Origin: CAZICM01 sp964537685
Lineage (GTDB): Bacteria > Myxococcota_A > Polyangia > Polyangiales > Polyangiaceae
Length of the DNA: 64,000 bases
Direction of reading: 5' to 3'
Assembly (NCBI GenBank): GCA_964537685.1
Contig: CAZICM010000044.1
Span: 1-64,000 of the forward strand
Within the stretch, counting starts at the first letter, position 1. Every line of letters starts with the position of its first letter. Both the position numbers and the translations under genes were made by a program. A model generated the notes under the pieces. The model saw nothing but the letters and a program-made list of their open reading frames with translations, made no database searches and was not told where the DNA came from. Below, one piece after another: positions 16,718 through 26,192 of the stretch.

Positions 16718-19700
16718 TTATCGCCTTACCCGCTCCCGCCGCACCCGCGTTTGCCATGAAGTCGCGCTGGCGTCGCTCCGGCCCGGCGCTCCGCCTTCCC
16801 GCGATAATCCAAGCACCAAATCCGAAGTGAGCGGCCCCGATAACATCGCCCGGGCATGTTCCAGCGAGCGAAGTTGTAGGCCATTTACCGTTAGCAAAAG
16901 ATCCCCCGGGAAAATCCCCGCCATTTCGGCTTCCCCGCCGGCCGGTACACCCAAAATAACAATGGTTTTCTGCTGCTTATTGGCCGGATCGCCCCGCTCT
17001 CCCAGCGTGACCGCTAAACTTCCCGCCCCGCGCGCTTCTTTGGCAGGCGGTATGTCGCCCGTAATCATTATCTGTACGCCTTGGGTCACGCGCCCCGCCC
17101 TCACAGGCACTTTCTCCGAAAATCCACGGCCCAAATCCGAAATATAGGCCCCTAGCACCACTTCGCCCTCGGGAAGGCCGCTCAAGACAAATCGCCCTTC
17201 TTTGTCGCTTAAGACAATGCCCCGGGGAAGAGGCCCCAAGGGCAAATAAGCCGGAGGACTGTCTTTGGAGACCCGAGCCGCCGCAATGGGATTCTCGTCG
17301 GCATCGACCACCACGCCTTCCACTTCACCCGCCTCGGCCAAATCGATCGTCTTTAAATCGGCCGGATGTTCGGGATCGCCCGTGATGACCACTTCGATTT
17401 CATTGGAAGCATAGTCTTTATGCGCCGCCTGCAAACGGGCCTTGCCAGAAGCCACATCTTCAAATTCAAAATCGCCGTCGATATTGGTTTTGGTGCGAAG
17501 CACGCCCGCCGCCGTAAACAGCGCGACATCCGCATCCTCCAAGCGATCGCGCCCATCCCGCGCCGTCACCGTGCCTTTGGCCTTAAAACCGGCGCTCATC
17601 ACCAGCACAAGCTCTTTAGGCGCCCTCTCCACCAACTCGATGCGGGGCGCCTTACCGGGCCTTGAAAGGCTGATCCTAAAAGGCACGCCCGCCGCGTCTT
17701 TTAGCTCGCATACGCCATCGTCGTTGGTAAACAGCGTGCGCCGGATAGGTACATCCACATCCAGCGACAACGCCTGAACCTGAACCCGGTCGATGGGATA
17801 GCCCCGGTCGTCGTTCACCCGAATCATCACCGATTCCCGCTGTTTTGGCAGGATAATCTCCACCTCGCGCCTTTCGTTCGGAGGTACCGAAATCACAAGC
17901 CTCGCCACGATATCGGCCGGATCATCGGGCCTCGAGACATTGAGCAGCACTTCATCCGGTACGGCCGCAAATACAAATGTCCCGTCGTCGGCCGCATAGG
18001 TCAGCCTCTCGAGGGTGCCTTTGGTCGCGGCCAGTTCGATTCGCGCTCCCGCGACTGGCGTGCGGTCTTCCTCGAGGACACGCCCTTCCAACATGCCGCC
18101 CTGACGAAGCACCACATGCACCGTCGCTTCGCCTCCAGGCACGATTTTCACCGTTTCGCTGATTCCCTCCACATAATCGGGATGGCGGACAATGGCATGC
18201 ATTCGGCCCGGTGGAAGAGGCTCGGCCCTAAAAAACCCATCCGCCCGTGTCACCCATGCATCTTCGGCCCGGCCCGCCGCACTGGCCGCAAAGGGCGATC
18301 CATCCCGGGGCAACTCTGGAATGGGGCCCGGCATCACACCCAGCTCTCCCACCGGAATCAATGGAGTCGGCCCGCTTAGCAGCATCTCGAAATTGTCATC
18401 CCGAAACTCAACCAACGCGCTGGTTTCATCGATGGGCATTCCGTCCAAATCCACACCCACCACTTCAATGGTGGCCCCTGAAACCGGATAGCCCCGATCA
18501 TCGACCACATCGCCAACCAAAGCGCCTCCGCGGCTCAGCGCAATCTGAGCCTCGGTCGCAAAGGCATCGATGGGCACCGCGCTCTTGCCCACAAAACCCT
18601 TGGCCCGCGCCGAAATGGTCGCTGTCTCGAGCGTAATCGGCCCAAGCACGACCAGCCCCTTTTCATCGGTCCTGCCTTGAAGCGGAAAGGGCGCGATCCC
18701 CTCTTCCACCAAAAGCACACTCGCATCCGCAATGGGCGGCGCGTCTTTTCCTTCGCCGTCCGTCACGCTGATCCGCACATAACGGCCCGCGAGCAGCGTC
18801 AGCTCGGCTTCTTTGCGTTCGCCGTTTTTAACCGGCACCGCAAAGGAAGTCTCGCTCACTTTGTCCTGCAATCTCGCCTTGATGTCATACACACCGCTTC
18901 GAAGTCCGCTGATGATCGCCTTGCCCTGCGCATCGGTTTCGGCCGAACGGGGCGGCCAAAGAAGCGGCCCCGCCAAAAGCACCGTCGCTCCGGGCACCAC
19001 CGAGCCATCGAGGTTTCGCACCGTGACCGTCAGCACACCCCGGCGCTCGAGCTTGATACGAAGAGGTACAACCGTAGGCACAACGCCCGTACGCACGCTT
19101 TCGTCATACCCAAGCGCGGCCGCCTTTACGCGATAAGGCACAGGCCCCAGCCGATCGAGCCGGGCTTTTCCTTCCGCATCCGTCGTCACCACATAAGGCA
19201 ATGGATCGCCCGATATCAGCGTCACCGTGGCTTTTTCCACGGGCTCTTCCGCTTCATTCACCACCAGCACATCGAGCGCCTTCGCCGGCGCGAGCAACAG
19301 ACGCGCCTCATGCAAACCCTGCGACAAAATCAGCCTGGTTGAAGAGCGGGCGCGGGCTTTGTCATACGCGACGATCCACGTTTCGCCCCGGGGCAAATGC
19401 TGAAGAACCATACGGCCCTGCGCATCGGTTCGCCGCTCTCCCGCGAAATAGGTTTTGTCATTGCGAATGGAAAACACGCGCACACTCGCGCCTTCCAAAG
19501 GCTTGCCCGACTCATCGGTGACAAACACCGCTATTTCCGCATCGCGATCGCGAATTTCAGCGGGCAGCGCGGGCGCGGCCAATATCGGCGCGGACAGCAT
19601 ATACAGCGCCGTATCGGCCAGAGTGCTCACAAAAAACAGGCAAAACACCGCCGCCAGAAAGAGCACCAGCCGATCCCACAGCCCAAGCGAAGGAGAAGAA

Positions 19701-19738
19701 GGCGGGACGCTTTTCAGGTTTGGAGCTTCGGCGGCCAT
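16718..19738 (-). CDS. large carboxypeptidase-regulatory-domain membrane protein with C-terminal PDZ
   Basis: The 1006-residue protein has an N-terminal membrane anchor (about residues 23-48, DRLVLFLAAVFCLFFVST) with the bulk outside. The mature part is a chain of many carboxypeptidase regulatory-like (transthyretin/Ig-like) repeats, each with the pattern V-x-D-x-G-x-P-V-x-G-A-x-V followed by T-D-x-x-G-x-F. The last 110 residues form a PDZ domain (AEMAGIFPGDLLLTVNGL). The extracytoplasmic Ig-like stalk and peptide-binding PDZ suggest a scaffold or sensor. It starts 5 bases after the LeuA-like gene, an odd partner. The protein is unusually long, and the number of repeats is my estimate. Confidence 0.9.
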   Translation of the reverse strand: MAAEAPNLKSVPPSSPSLGLWDRLVLFLAAVFCLFFVSTLADTALYMLSAPILAAPALPAEIRDRDAEIAVFVTDESGKPLEGASVRVFSIRNDKTYFAGERRTDAQGRMVLQHLPRGETWIVAYDKARARSSTRLILSQGLHEARLLLAPAKALDVLVVNEAEEPVEKATVTLISGDPLPYVVTTDAEGKARLDRLGPVPYRVKAAALGYDESVRTGVVPTVVPLRIKLERRGVLTVTVRNLDGSVVPGATVLLAGPLLWPPRSAETDAQGKAIISGLRSGVYDIKARLQDKVSETSFAVPVKNGERKEAELTLLAGRYVRISVTDGEGKDAPPIADASVLLVEEGIAPFPLQGRTDEKGLVVLGPITLETATISARAKGFVGKSAVPIDAFATEAQIALSRGGALVGDVVDDRGYPVSGATIEVVGVDLDGMPIDETSALVEFRDDNFEMLLSGPTPLIPVGELGVMPGPIPELPRDGSPFAASAAGRAEDAWVTRADGFFRAEPLPPGRMHAIVRHPDYVEGISETVKIVPGGEATVHVVLRQGGMLEGRVLEEDRTPVAGARIELAATKGTLERLTYAADDGTFVFAAVPDEVLLNVSRPDDPADIVARLVISVPPNERREVEIILPKQRESVMIRVNDDRGYPIDRVQVQALSLDVDVPIRRTLFTNDDGVCELKDAAGVPFRISLSRPGKAPRIELVERAPKELVLVMSAGFKAKGTVTARDGRDRLEDADVALFTAAGVLRTKTNIDGDFEFEDVASGKARLQAAHKDYASNEIEVVITGDPEHPADLKTIDLAEAGEVEGVVVDADENPIAAARVSKDSPPAYLPLGPLPRGIVLSDKEGRFVLSGLPEGEVVLGAYISDLGRGFSEKVPVRAGRVTQGVQIMITGDIPPAKEARGAGSLAVTLGERGDPANKQQKTIVILGVPAGGEAEMAGIFPGDLLLTVNGLQLRSLEHARAMLSGPLTSDLVLGLSREGGAPGRSDASATSWQTRVRRERVRR

Positions 19739-19743
19739 CTCGC

Positions 19744-21012
19744 CTAGGCTTCAGCCGCAGCGGAAACAGGCTGATATTTCCCTACAATCTCCATCACTTC
19801 ATCGTCGGTCAGAATCTGAGCGCTGTTCTTGGCCTTGGCCAAAATCGCATCCACCAGCTCTTTGCCAGGCTCGATATTCCGCTTGCGAAGCCAGTAGGCC
19901 ACATTCGAAGCGCCCGACATAAACCCAATGCAAATCTCTTGCTCGCGCCCAAACAAATGCGCCGGAACGCCCGAATAAATGCGATCGGCCAGCCAGGCAT
20001 CGCCCTTGTTCATCGCCTTGATAATCGCCGCCGCATGAACGCCCGTCGCCGTCCGGAAGGCATCGCGCCCCACCAGCGGATAGTTAATCGGCACCTGCCA
20101 CTTCAGCGCCCTCGCCGCCGTCGTGCAGTATTCAATCAAATGCGTTTCGTCTTGCTGACCCAGCAATCCCAAAAGCTTGAGATTTAAAATCACCAGCTCA
20201 ATCGCCGTATTGCCCACCCGTTCGCCTACACCAAGAGCCGTTCCATGAACCCGATCGGCCCCGTATTCGATCGCCCACAGCGCATTCTCCAGCGCCAGGC
20301 CCCTATCGTTATGACCGTGCCAGTCAATCCCTACCGTCGCGCCCATTCCGGCCACGAGATTCTTTGTAAATCCAATTAAATTGCGCACTCCATCGGGTGT
20401 CGCATGACCCACCGTGTCGCACAGGCACAAGCGCGAAGCCCCATGATCGATGGCCGTTTTAAACAGCGTGGCCAGCATCGTCGGATGAGAGCGCGTCGTG
20501 TCTTCGGTCACAAAAGCCACGGGCAAACCATTTTTTACGCCCACATCAATCGCATCCGCCGAACGCTTCGCAATGGTCGCGATATCCCACTCCTCGGCAT
20601 AGTGCCGAATCGGGCTCGAGCCGATAAAGGTATAGACCTCCACCGGAATGCCCGCTTTTTGAGAGATTTCAACCATAGGCACGATGTCCGTGACAACCGT
20701 TCGCCCCGCACACGCCACACGCAGCGGCAATTTGTGGTTCACGATTTCTTGGCACATGCGCAGCACATCATCGAAGGCCCGCTTTGAACTGCCAGGAAGC
20801 CCAATATCGGCCACATGAATGCCGATCTGACTCATCAGATGAATCAGCTTCAGTTTGTCCTCGATGGTTGGATCGGCGACGGACGCATTCTGAAGCCCAT
20901 CGCGAAGGGTTTCGTCGAGAAACTCCACGGTTGCCGGAATGATCCGGCCCCGCCTGCTCATCTCGTTCCAGTCGTAAACCAAGTGCTCGGTGTTCATGGG
21001 CATTTCGGCCAT
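19744..21012 (-). CDS. 2-isopropylmalate/homocitrate synthase-like (HMGL-like TIM barrel)
   Basis: The 422-residue TIM-barrel protein carries the HMGL-like catalytic signature: FLDETLRDGLQNAS near residue 30 (catalytic Arg-Asp), EVYTFIGSSPIRHYAE, VTEDTTRSHP, DTVGHATPDGV and the metal-binding DWHGHNDRGLALENAL. It condenses acetyl-CoA with a 2-oxo acid. The usual C-terminal LeuA dimerisation (regulatory) domain of bacterial 2-isopropylmalate synthase is missing at this length, so the oxo-acid could be 2-oxoisovalerate, 2-oxoglutarate or another. The start was taken at ATG 21012; 21003 and an upstream ATG at 21093 are also in frame. It is the first gene of the unit with the Cpd/PDZ protein. Confidence 0.88.
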   Translation of the reverse strand: MAEMPMNTEHLVYDWNEMSRRGRIIPATVEFLDETLRDGLQNASVADPTIEDKLKLIHLMSQIGIHVADIGLPGSSKRAFDDVLRMCQEIVNHKLPLRVACAGRTVVTDIVPMVEISQKAGIPVEVYTFIGSSPIRHYAEEWDIATIAKRSADAIDVGVKNGLPVAFVTEDTTRSHPTMLATLFKTAIDHGASRLCLCDTVGHATPDGVRNLIGFTKNLVAGMGATVGIDWHGHNDRGLALENALWAIEYGADRVHGTALGVGERVGNTAIELVILNLKLLGLLGQQDETHLIEYCTTAARALKWQVPINYPLVGRDAFRTATGVHAAAIIKAMNKGDAWLADRIYSGVPAHLFGREQEICIGFMSGASNVAYWLRKRNIEPGKELVDAILAKAKNSAQILTDDEVMEIVGKYQPVSAAAEA

Positions 21013-21147
21013 GGCGCGCAGTATAGGCATGATGAGGGTGGGTTCGAATAGAGCCTTGAAGCGCGAAGATTTTTCGCGCGTGAAGCCCGCCATGAGCGCG
21101 CGTCTTACCTAGCCCGGCGGCGCATAGCGCCCTAATCTCCGGGCGAG

Positions 21148-23349
21148 ATGTGGCAATCCCTCCCTTACTTCGGAACAGGCGTGCTGTACGCGATTATGGT
21201 CGCTGCGGCCTATACCTTTGCGATCGCGATCGCTGCTGGCAACAAGAGGCCGAGGCTTCTTCAAGCGGCGAGGCTGGGCGCCTACGGTAGCGTTTCGCTG
21301 GTGTTTTTGGCTGTTTTGGTGCTGGCCTACGCCTTTGTCAGCCACGATTTCCGCATCAGCTATGTGGCCCGCTACAGCGATCGGTCGATGACGACGCCGT
21401 ATCTCGTCGCGGCCTTGTGGGGAGGCCAGGATGGATCGCTTCTGTGGTGGCTGTTTTTGACGGCGCTCTTTTCGGGCGGCTGTGTGTTTTGGCTCCGGCG
21501 CCGCTATTTAGAGCTTCAGCCCTATGTCATCGCGACCTTGATGAGCGTTCTGCTCTTCTTTTCGATCCTGATGATCTTCGCGGCAAACCCCTTTGCCACA
21601 AGCGTTGCGGGCTCGCCCATCGATGGAAGCGGCCTGAATTATCAGCTCCGCAACTTCTATATGATTATCCATCCGCCGAGCCTCTACATCGGCTTTACAA
21701 GCGCGGCGATACCCTTTGCCTTCGCGGTGGCGGCGCTGATCACGGGCCGGCTCGACAACGAATGGATCATCGCGACGCGCAAATGGATGCTCTTTTCGTG
21801 GCTATTTTTATCGATTGGCAACACGCTGGGCATGCTGTGGGCGTATGAAGAACTGGGCTGGGGCGGCCCCTGGGCCTGGGACCCGGTGGAGAACGCCGCG
21901 TTTTTGCCTTGGCTCACGGCCAGCGCCTACGTGCACTCGACGATGATTCAAGAGCGCCGCGGGATGCTGAAGATCTGGAACGTGTTTTTAATTTGCGCGA
22001 CGTTTTTCCTAACGATTTTCGGCACATTTCTCACGCGCTCGGGCCTCATCGCCAGCGTTCACGCCTTTGCTCAATCGGGCATCGGCATCTTCTTCGCCTA
22101 CTTCATGGGCTTGATCGTCTGCGTATGCGGAGCGCTTATCTTTTACCGGCTTCCAAAGCTCCGCAGCGAAGGCATGTTTGAATCGGCGCTCTCGCGCGAA
22201 GCGGCCTTCTTGCTCAACAACTGGGGCTTTTTAAGCCTCACCGTGTTTATCACCGTCGCCACAACATGGCCTCGCATCAGCGAATGGCTGCTCGATCAAA
22301 AATCGACGCTGGGCCCCACATTTTACAATATGTGGATTCCGCCCGTTGCCTTGCTGGTCTTTGGGCTGATGGGCATCGCGCCTTTGCTTGGATGGAGAAA
22401 GACATCGCCTGAACTATTCGCCAAAAGCTTTCGCTGGCCGGTAATTGCGATGGTGCTCATGGCCATCGCGCATATCGCCTTTGGCAAGCAGTGGGGCTTC
22501 CCTGCCATCGCCCAGACCGATCCGATTTATCCCGGCAAGCTCGGCGAATCGCTGGCCAAAGCCGCATCGTTCTATCCCTTCTTCACGATGGCTCTCGTGG
22601 CCTTCAATGTCGCGGTTGTCATTCAAGAGTTTGTGCGCGGCATCAACGCAAGACAGGCCAGCGCCAAACAAAAGAAGACCGAAGAATCCATCGCTTTATC
22701 GCTCTTAAACTTGGTGTCCAAATCCAGAAGGCGATACGGCGGATACATTGTGCATGTAGGCATTGCGGTGATGTTTATCGGCTTTGCCGGGCGGGCTTGG
22801 GGTATCGACAAAGAAGTCAGCCTGGCGCCTGGCGAGCAGACGACCATCGCCGAATACACGCTGACCTATCAAGGCACGCGCCGGGAAGTGGACTCGGAGA
22901 AGACCAAGATCATCGCCACGCTGGAAGTCGCGCGGCATGGAAAAGCGCTAAACGACCCCGTCGAACCGATGCGCTTTATCTACAAAACATCGCCCGAACC
23001 TTCGTCGGAAGTGGGCTTTCATCACGCGGTGAAAAACGATTTGTACACCGTCATCGGCATGGTGAACCCTCAAACCAAAGTCGCGTCCTTTCAATTGCAC
23101 GTAAACGCGCTCATCTCGTTTATTTGGTTTGGCGCCGCGATTTTGATCTTGGGCGCGGTCATCGCCATGTGGCCTGAATTGCAAGTGGAGGAAGTGGGCG
23201 CCTTTGCCTATGTGAGAGCCGCGGCTTCCGTGGCGTCCTCCATTATTTTTGGGCTCGTTTTGGCTTGGGCCGGCACCAATGCCCACGCCTCGCCTCATCC
23301 ATCCGCTGAGCCGGCCCCCGGCCCCGCCGCCTATTCGATTCCCGAATGA
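21148..23349 (+). CDS. ccmF: cytochrome c maturation heme lyase CcmF
   Basis: The 733-residue polytopic membrane protein carries the heme-handling WWD-type motif GWGGPWAWDPVENAAFLPWL near residue 230 and many transmembrane helices, then a periplasmic tail with GPEQ-like beta segments (VSLAPGEQTTIAEYTLTY). The protein is slightly long for the family. CcmF passes heme to apocytochrome c in the periplasm with CcmH. Its last codons overlap the ccmH start (ATGA, 23346-23349). The gene is divergent from the LeuA-like gene, with a 135-base gap holding a GGCGC/GCGCC hairpin at about 21118-21130. Confidence 0.95.
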   Translation: MWQSLPYFGTGVLYAIMVAAAYTFAIAIAAGNKRPRLLQAARLGAYGSVSLVFLAVLVLAYAFVSHDFRISYVARYSDRSMTTPYLVAALWGGQDGSLLWWLFLTALFSGGCVFWLRRRYLELQPYVIATLMSVLLFFSILMIFAANPFATSVAGSPIDGSGLNYQLRNFYMIIHPPSLYIGFTSAAIPFAFAVAALITGRLDNEWIIATRKWMLFSWLFLSIGNTLGMLWAYEELGWGGPWAWDPVENAAFLPWLTASAYVHSTMIQERRGMLKIWNVFLICATFFLTIFGTFLTRSGLIASVHAFAQSGIGIFFAYFMGLIVCVCGALIFYRLPKLRSEGMFESALSREAAFLLNNWGFLSLTVFITVATTWPRISEWLLDQKSTLGPTFYNMWIPPVALLVFGLMGIAPLLGWRKTSPELFAKSFRWPVIAMVLMAIAHIAFGKQWGFPAIAQTDPIYPGKLGESLAKAASFYPFFTMALVAFNVAVVIQEFVRGINARQASAKQKKTEESIALSLLNLVSKSRRRYGGYIVHVGIAVMFIGFAGRAWGIDKEVSLAPGEQTTIAEYTLTYQGTRREVDSEKTKIIATLEVARHGKALNDPVEPMRFIYKTSPEPSSEVGFHHAVKNDLYTVIGMVNPQTKVASFQLHVNALISFIWFGAAILILGAVIAMWPELQVEEVGAFAYVRAAASVASSIIFGLVLAWAGTNAHASPHPSAEPAPGPAAYSIPE

Positions 23350-23915
23350 ATACCTTGAACATCCATAAAACCCTTCGATGGATACTCACCCTCGCGGTGC
23401 TTGTCTTCGTGGGCATCTCGGCCTTTCCGGCCCAGGACGCCTTCGGAGAAGAAGGCCCGCTCAACATGGCCCGCACAGGCACCGTTGGCATTCAAAACGA
23501 AAGCGAACGCCGCTTGTTTTGGAGCCTTTTGTGCACCTGCGGCTGTCCCCGCGAAACCTTGGGCACTTGCACCTGCGGCTTTGCCCATGAGCGCCGCGCC
23601 GAATTGAGGGCCGAGCTCGAAAAAGGTAAAAACATCGAGCAAATCCAAGAAGAATACGTTGCCCGTTTTGGTCCGGCGGCCTTGGCCGTGCCGCCCAACA
23701 AAGGCTCTCAGCGGGCCGTATGGCTTGGACCTCTGGTGCTGATCATGGCGGGCGCGGGTTTGGTCGCGACCATTCTCCGGCGCTGGGTCCGGCGTGATCA
23801 GGCAAAAGACGCAGCATCCTCGAAGGCCCCCACCCAGGACGCTGTTTCGGCCGAAGAAGATAAGAAGTATGACCGCCGTCTCGACGATGAGCTGAAGGCG
23901 CTCGACAAAGAATGA
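23346..23915 (+). CDS. ccmH: CcmH-like apocytochrome c reductase subunit with a Cys-rich variant site
   Basis: The 189-residue protein has an N-terminal signal/anchor, a short periplasmic domain and a C-terminal membrane helix near residues 123-143 (AVWLGPLVLIMAGAGLVATIL). CcmH normally holds a single LRCxxC pair that reduces apocytochrome CXXCH. Here the site reads LLCTCGCPRETLGTCTCG, with five Cys at 63, 65, 67, 75 and 77. The variant may still be a thiol reductant, or could also bind a metal. Overlaps of four bases with the genes on both sides (ATGA) indicate translational coupling. Confidence 0.9.
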   Translation: MNTLNIHKTLRWILTLAVLVFVGISAFPAQDAFGEEGPLNMARTGTVGIQNESERRLFWSLLCTCGCPRETLGTCTCGFAHERRAELRAELEKGKNIEQIQEEYVARFGPAALAVPPNKGSQRAVWLGPLVLIMAGAGLVATILRRWVRRDQAKDAASSKAPTQDAVSAEEDKKYDRRLDDELKALDKE

Positions 23916-24631
23916 CTGCTGAATCTTCGCATTCGGAACAATCAGAGCCGCGCCGGGAGGCGCTATTGACGGCGGCCCATTTGCGCATGGGCATTCCGGC
24001 CGCGGCGGTGGTGCTCACGATCGCCGCCGGGCTGTTGATGGGAGCTACCGGCGTTATTCTGGTGCTGGCGGCCGGCGCGCTGGTGGGCGTAATCGCTATC
24101 TTTTGGGCGAGCTTGCGCACGCTCTTTGGAGAGACGCCTTTATCGGGGGCGGATGCCTACGCGCTGGGCGCGCCTAGAGCCGAGGAAGAGCGAAAACAGG
24201 CTGTTTTACGGGCTTTGAAGGATTTGGAATTCGAGCGGAGCGTCGGCAAGATCAGCGATGCGGACTACAAAGTCCTGGTGGCCAAGTACCGTGAAGAAGC
24301 GAAGCGGCTCTTGAGGGTTCTCGACGAGGAATCGGCACCGCGCAGGGCCAAGGTGGAAGGTTTGGTGCAGACGCGGCTGGCCAAAGAAGGCTTGCAGGCG
24401 GACAGCCCGCCGGCCGGGGATGCCGGCGAAGAAGAAGAGGCCGAGGCGGATCAAGCTTCGCCCGATGAAAGCAAGGAAGAAGCCGAAACGCAGACCGTGC
24501 CCGAGAAGCCGGCGCATGTTGTGTGTTCTTCATGCGGATCGATCAACGACAGCGATGCCGTCTTTTGCAAAAAATGCGGAGCGCGCATGAAGGCGGAAGA
24601 AGAGCCCTCCGAAGAAGAGGTGAGCTCATGA
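23912..24631 (+). CDS. CcmI-like membrane protein with a C-terminal zinc ribbon
   Basis: The 239-residue protein has one or two membrane helices (residues about 28-72) and an adjacent coiled segment EEERKQAVLRALKDLEFERSVGKISDADYKVLVAKYREEAKR, which matches the membrane-proximal region of CcmI-type cytochrome c biogenesis proteins. After an acidic linker there is a zinc ribbon: CSSCGSINDSDAVFCKKCG, with four Cys near residues 208-226. I infer a CcmI-like role, holding apocytochrome c near CcmF/CcmH. The zinc ribbon is extra and suggests nucleic-acid, ribosome or protein contact on the cytoplasmic side. It is coupled by ATGA overlaps on both sides. Confidence 0.82.
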   Translation: MTAESSHSEQSEPRREALLTAAHLRMGIPAAAVVLTIAAGLLMGATGVILVLAAGALVGVIAIFWASLRTLFGETPLSGADAYALGAPRAEEERKQAVLRALKDLEFERSVGKISDADYKVLVAKYREEAKRLLRVLDEESAPRRAKVEGLVQTRLAKEGLQADSPPAGDAGEEEEAEADQASPDESKEEAETQTVPEKPAHVVCSSCGSINDSDAVFCKKCGARMKAEEEPSEEEVSS

Positions 24632-26157
24632 TGGCGCGAATGCCTAGGCAATTCGGTTGGGTTGCCGCGCTGCTTTTGGGATGTTTCGCGGTGGCGCCTG
24701 TATTTGCCCAGCCTGCTCCAAGCGCATCGGCCAAGGCGGCAGGAACAGCGGACGCGGGAGGACTTCCATCGGGCCATCCACCGGTCGGCGCTTCACCGGG
24801 ACGGCGAGACATTCCTCCCGGCCATGAAGCGATGTTTGCCGAACCGCCCGAAGACGATGTGGCCGACGATCCTTCGCTTCCGGCTGGAACGCTGGTGGTT
24901 CAAATCAAAGACGGCGCCAATCAGCCCTTGCCCAAGCTGCCGGTCCGCTTGACCATCCTAAAAAGCTCGGTTGCCAAAGGCGATTCTGAACGCGAAGTCC
25001 AGCAAATCACCGATGAATCGGGTTCTTTCCGGATGGATAGCCTGGAGCTCGGCTCTGGGATTTCGTACCGGATCAATACATCGCGGGGCCCTGCCCAATA
25101 TTCGCTCGGACCTTTTGGCCTTTCCGATCAGCGGGGAAAGCGGGCCACGCTTCACGCCTACGAAGCATCGACCAGCATCGACGGCGTGATGGTGGGTATG
25201 CAAGGCGCGGTTTATGTGGCGCTTCGCGAAGACGCGCTGGTCGTCGAGCAATTATTTTCGATTTTTAATTTGGGCGAAGTCGCTTGGGTGCCGACCAATA
25301 TTCAAATCAAGCTTCCTGAAGGATTTAAAGCCTTTACCAAACAGGACATGCCTGGGATGACGCTGAATGTGGCGGAGCTTTCGGGCATCGGCGCAACCTT
25401 AAAAGGCACGGTGCCGCCGGGCCGCCACGATGTGACCTTCCGTTATCAAGTCCCGCTTGAAAACGAAGAAAAACAGACCATCCGCATTGAAATGCCGCCC
25501 CGGGTGGCCATGGCGCGGGTGATGGCGGAAGCCTCGAGAAATATGGGGCTTTCGGTGGCTGGATTTCCGCCTGCGGAACAGACGAAAAACCGCGAAGGCA
25601 AGCGTTTGCTGATGACAGGCAAGCAGGCGCCGCGCGATGAAGGCGGGGTTCGGAAGCTGGAGATCACCATTTCGGGCCTGCCCACGCCTGGCCCAGGCCG
25701 GTGGATCGCTGTAGGTCTCACATGCTCGGCCTTTTTTGGAGCGGCTTTTTTCCTGTCGAGGCGAAAGGGCGATCAGCAAATCGATGAAGACGCTCTTCGC
25801 GAACTCCACGAAGCCCGTGATGCCTTGCTCGATGAAATCGCCGAATTGACGCGGGCTCATCAGCGGGGCGATGTCGGTCCCCGAACCTACGGCCGCGTGA
25901 AAAATGCGCTGATGGATTCGCTGGCTCGCATTGTGGCGATGATTGAAGCGGCCGAGGCCCCGGTTTCAAAAACGGTTCCCAAGACCGCATCCAAAGCGTC
26001 AAAACCGGCTCCCGAGCCGGAAGACGATCAAGATGACGCTGAAGAAGCCCAGCCCAGCGCAAAAGCCCCGCCGGAGCGCCCTGCCAAAGCCACCAAACCC
26101 GCCAAATCCGCCAAGCCCGTCAAGTCCGCCAAGCATCAAAAATCCCGAAAGGACTAG
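24628..26157 (+). CDS. secreted/membrane protein with a carboxypeptidase-regulatory-like domain
   Basis: The 509-residue protein starts at ATG 24628 in overlap with the previous stop. It has a cleaved-type signal peptide (to FAQPAPS), an Ala/Pro/Asp linker and a beta-domain region (TLVVQIKDGANQPLPKLPVRLTIL...), followed by a membrane segment at about residues 368-390 (WIAVGLTCSAFFGAAFFLS). The cytoplasmic tail has a CcmI-like helical pair (ARDALLDEIAELTRAHQRGDVGPRTYGRVKNAL) and ends in a Lys/Pro/Ala low-complexity run. It closes the coupled Ccm cluster, so a role in envelope or cytochrome assembly is likely, but the exact function is unknown. Confidence 0.82.
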   Translation: MMARMPRQFGWVAALLLGCFAVAPVFAQPAPSASAKAAGTADAGGLPSGHPPVGASPGRRDIPPGHEAMFAEPPEDDVADDPSLPAGTLVVQIKDGANQPLPKLPVRLTILKSSVAKGDSEREVQQITDESGSFRMDSLELGSGISYRINTSRGPAQYSLGPFGLSDQRGKRATLHAYEASTSIDGVMVGMQGAVYVALREDALVVEQLFSIFNLGEVAWVPTNIQIKLPEGFKAFTKQDMPGMTLNVAELSGIGATLKGTVPPGRHDVTFRYQVPLENEEKQTIRIEMPPRVAMARVMAEASRNMGLSVAGFPPAEQTKNREGKRLLMTGKQAPRDEGGVRKLEITISGLPTPGPGRWIAVGLTCSAFFGAAFFLSRRKGDQQIDEDALRELHEARDALLDEIAELTRAHQRGDVGPRTYGRVKNALMDSLARIVAMIEAAEAPVSKTVPKTASKASKPAPEPEDDQDDAEEAQPSAKAPPERPAKATKPAKSAKPVKSAKHQKSRKD

Positions 26158-26192
26158 GCTGTACGAACTCCCCGCGCATCTCCCGGCGAGCC

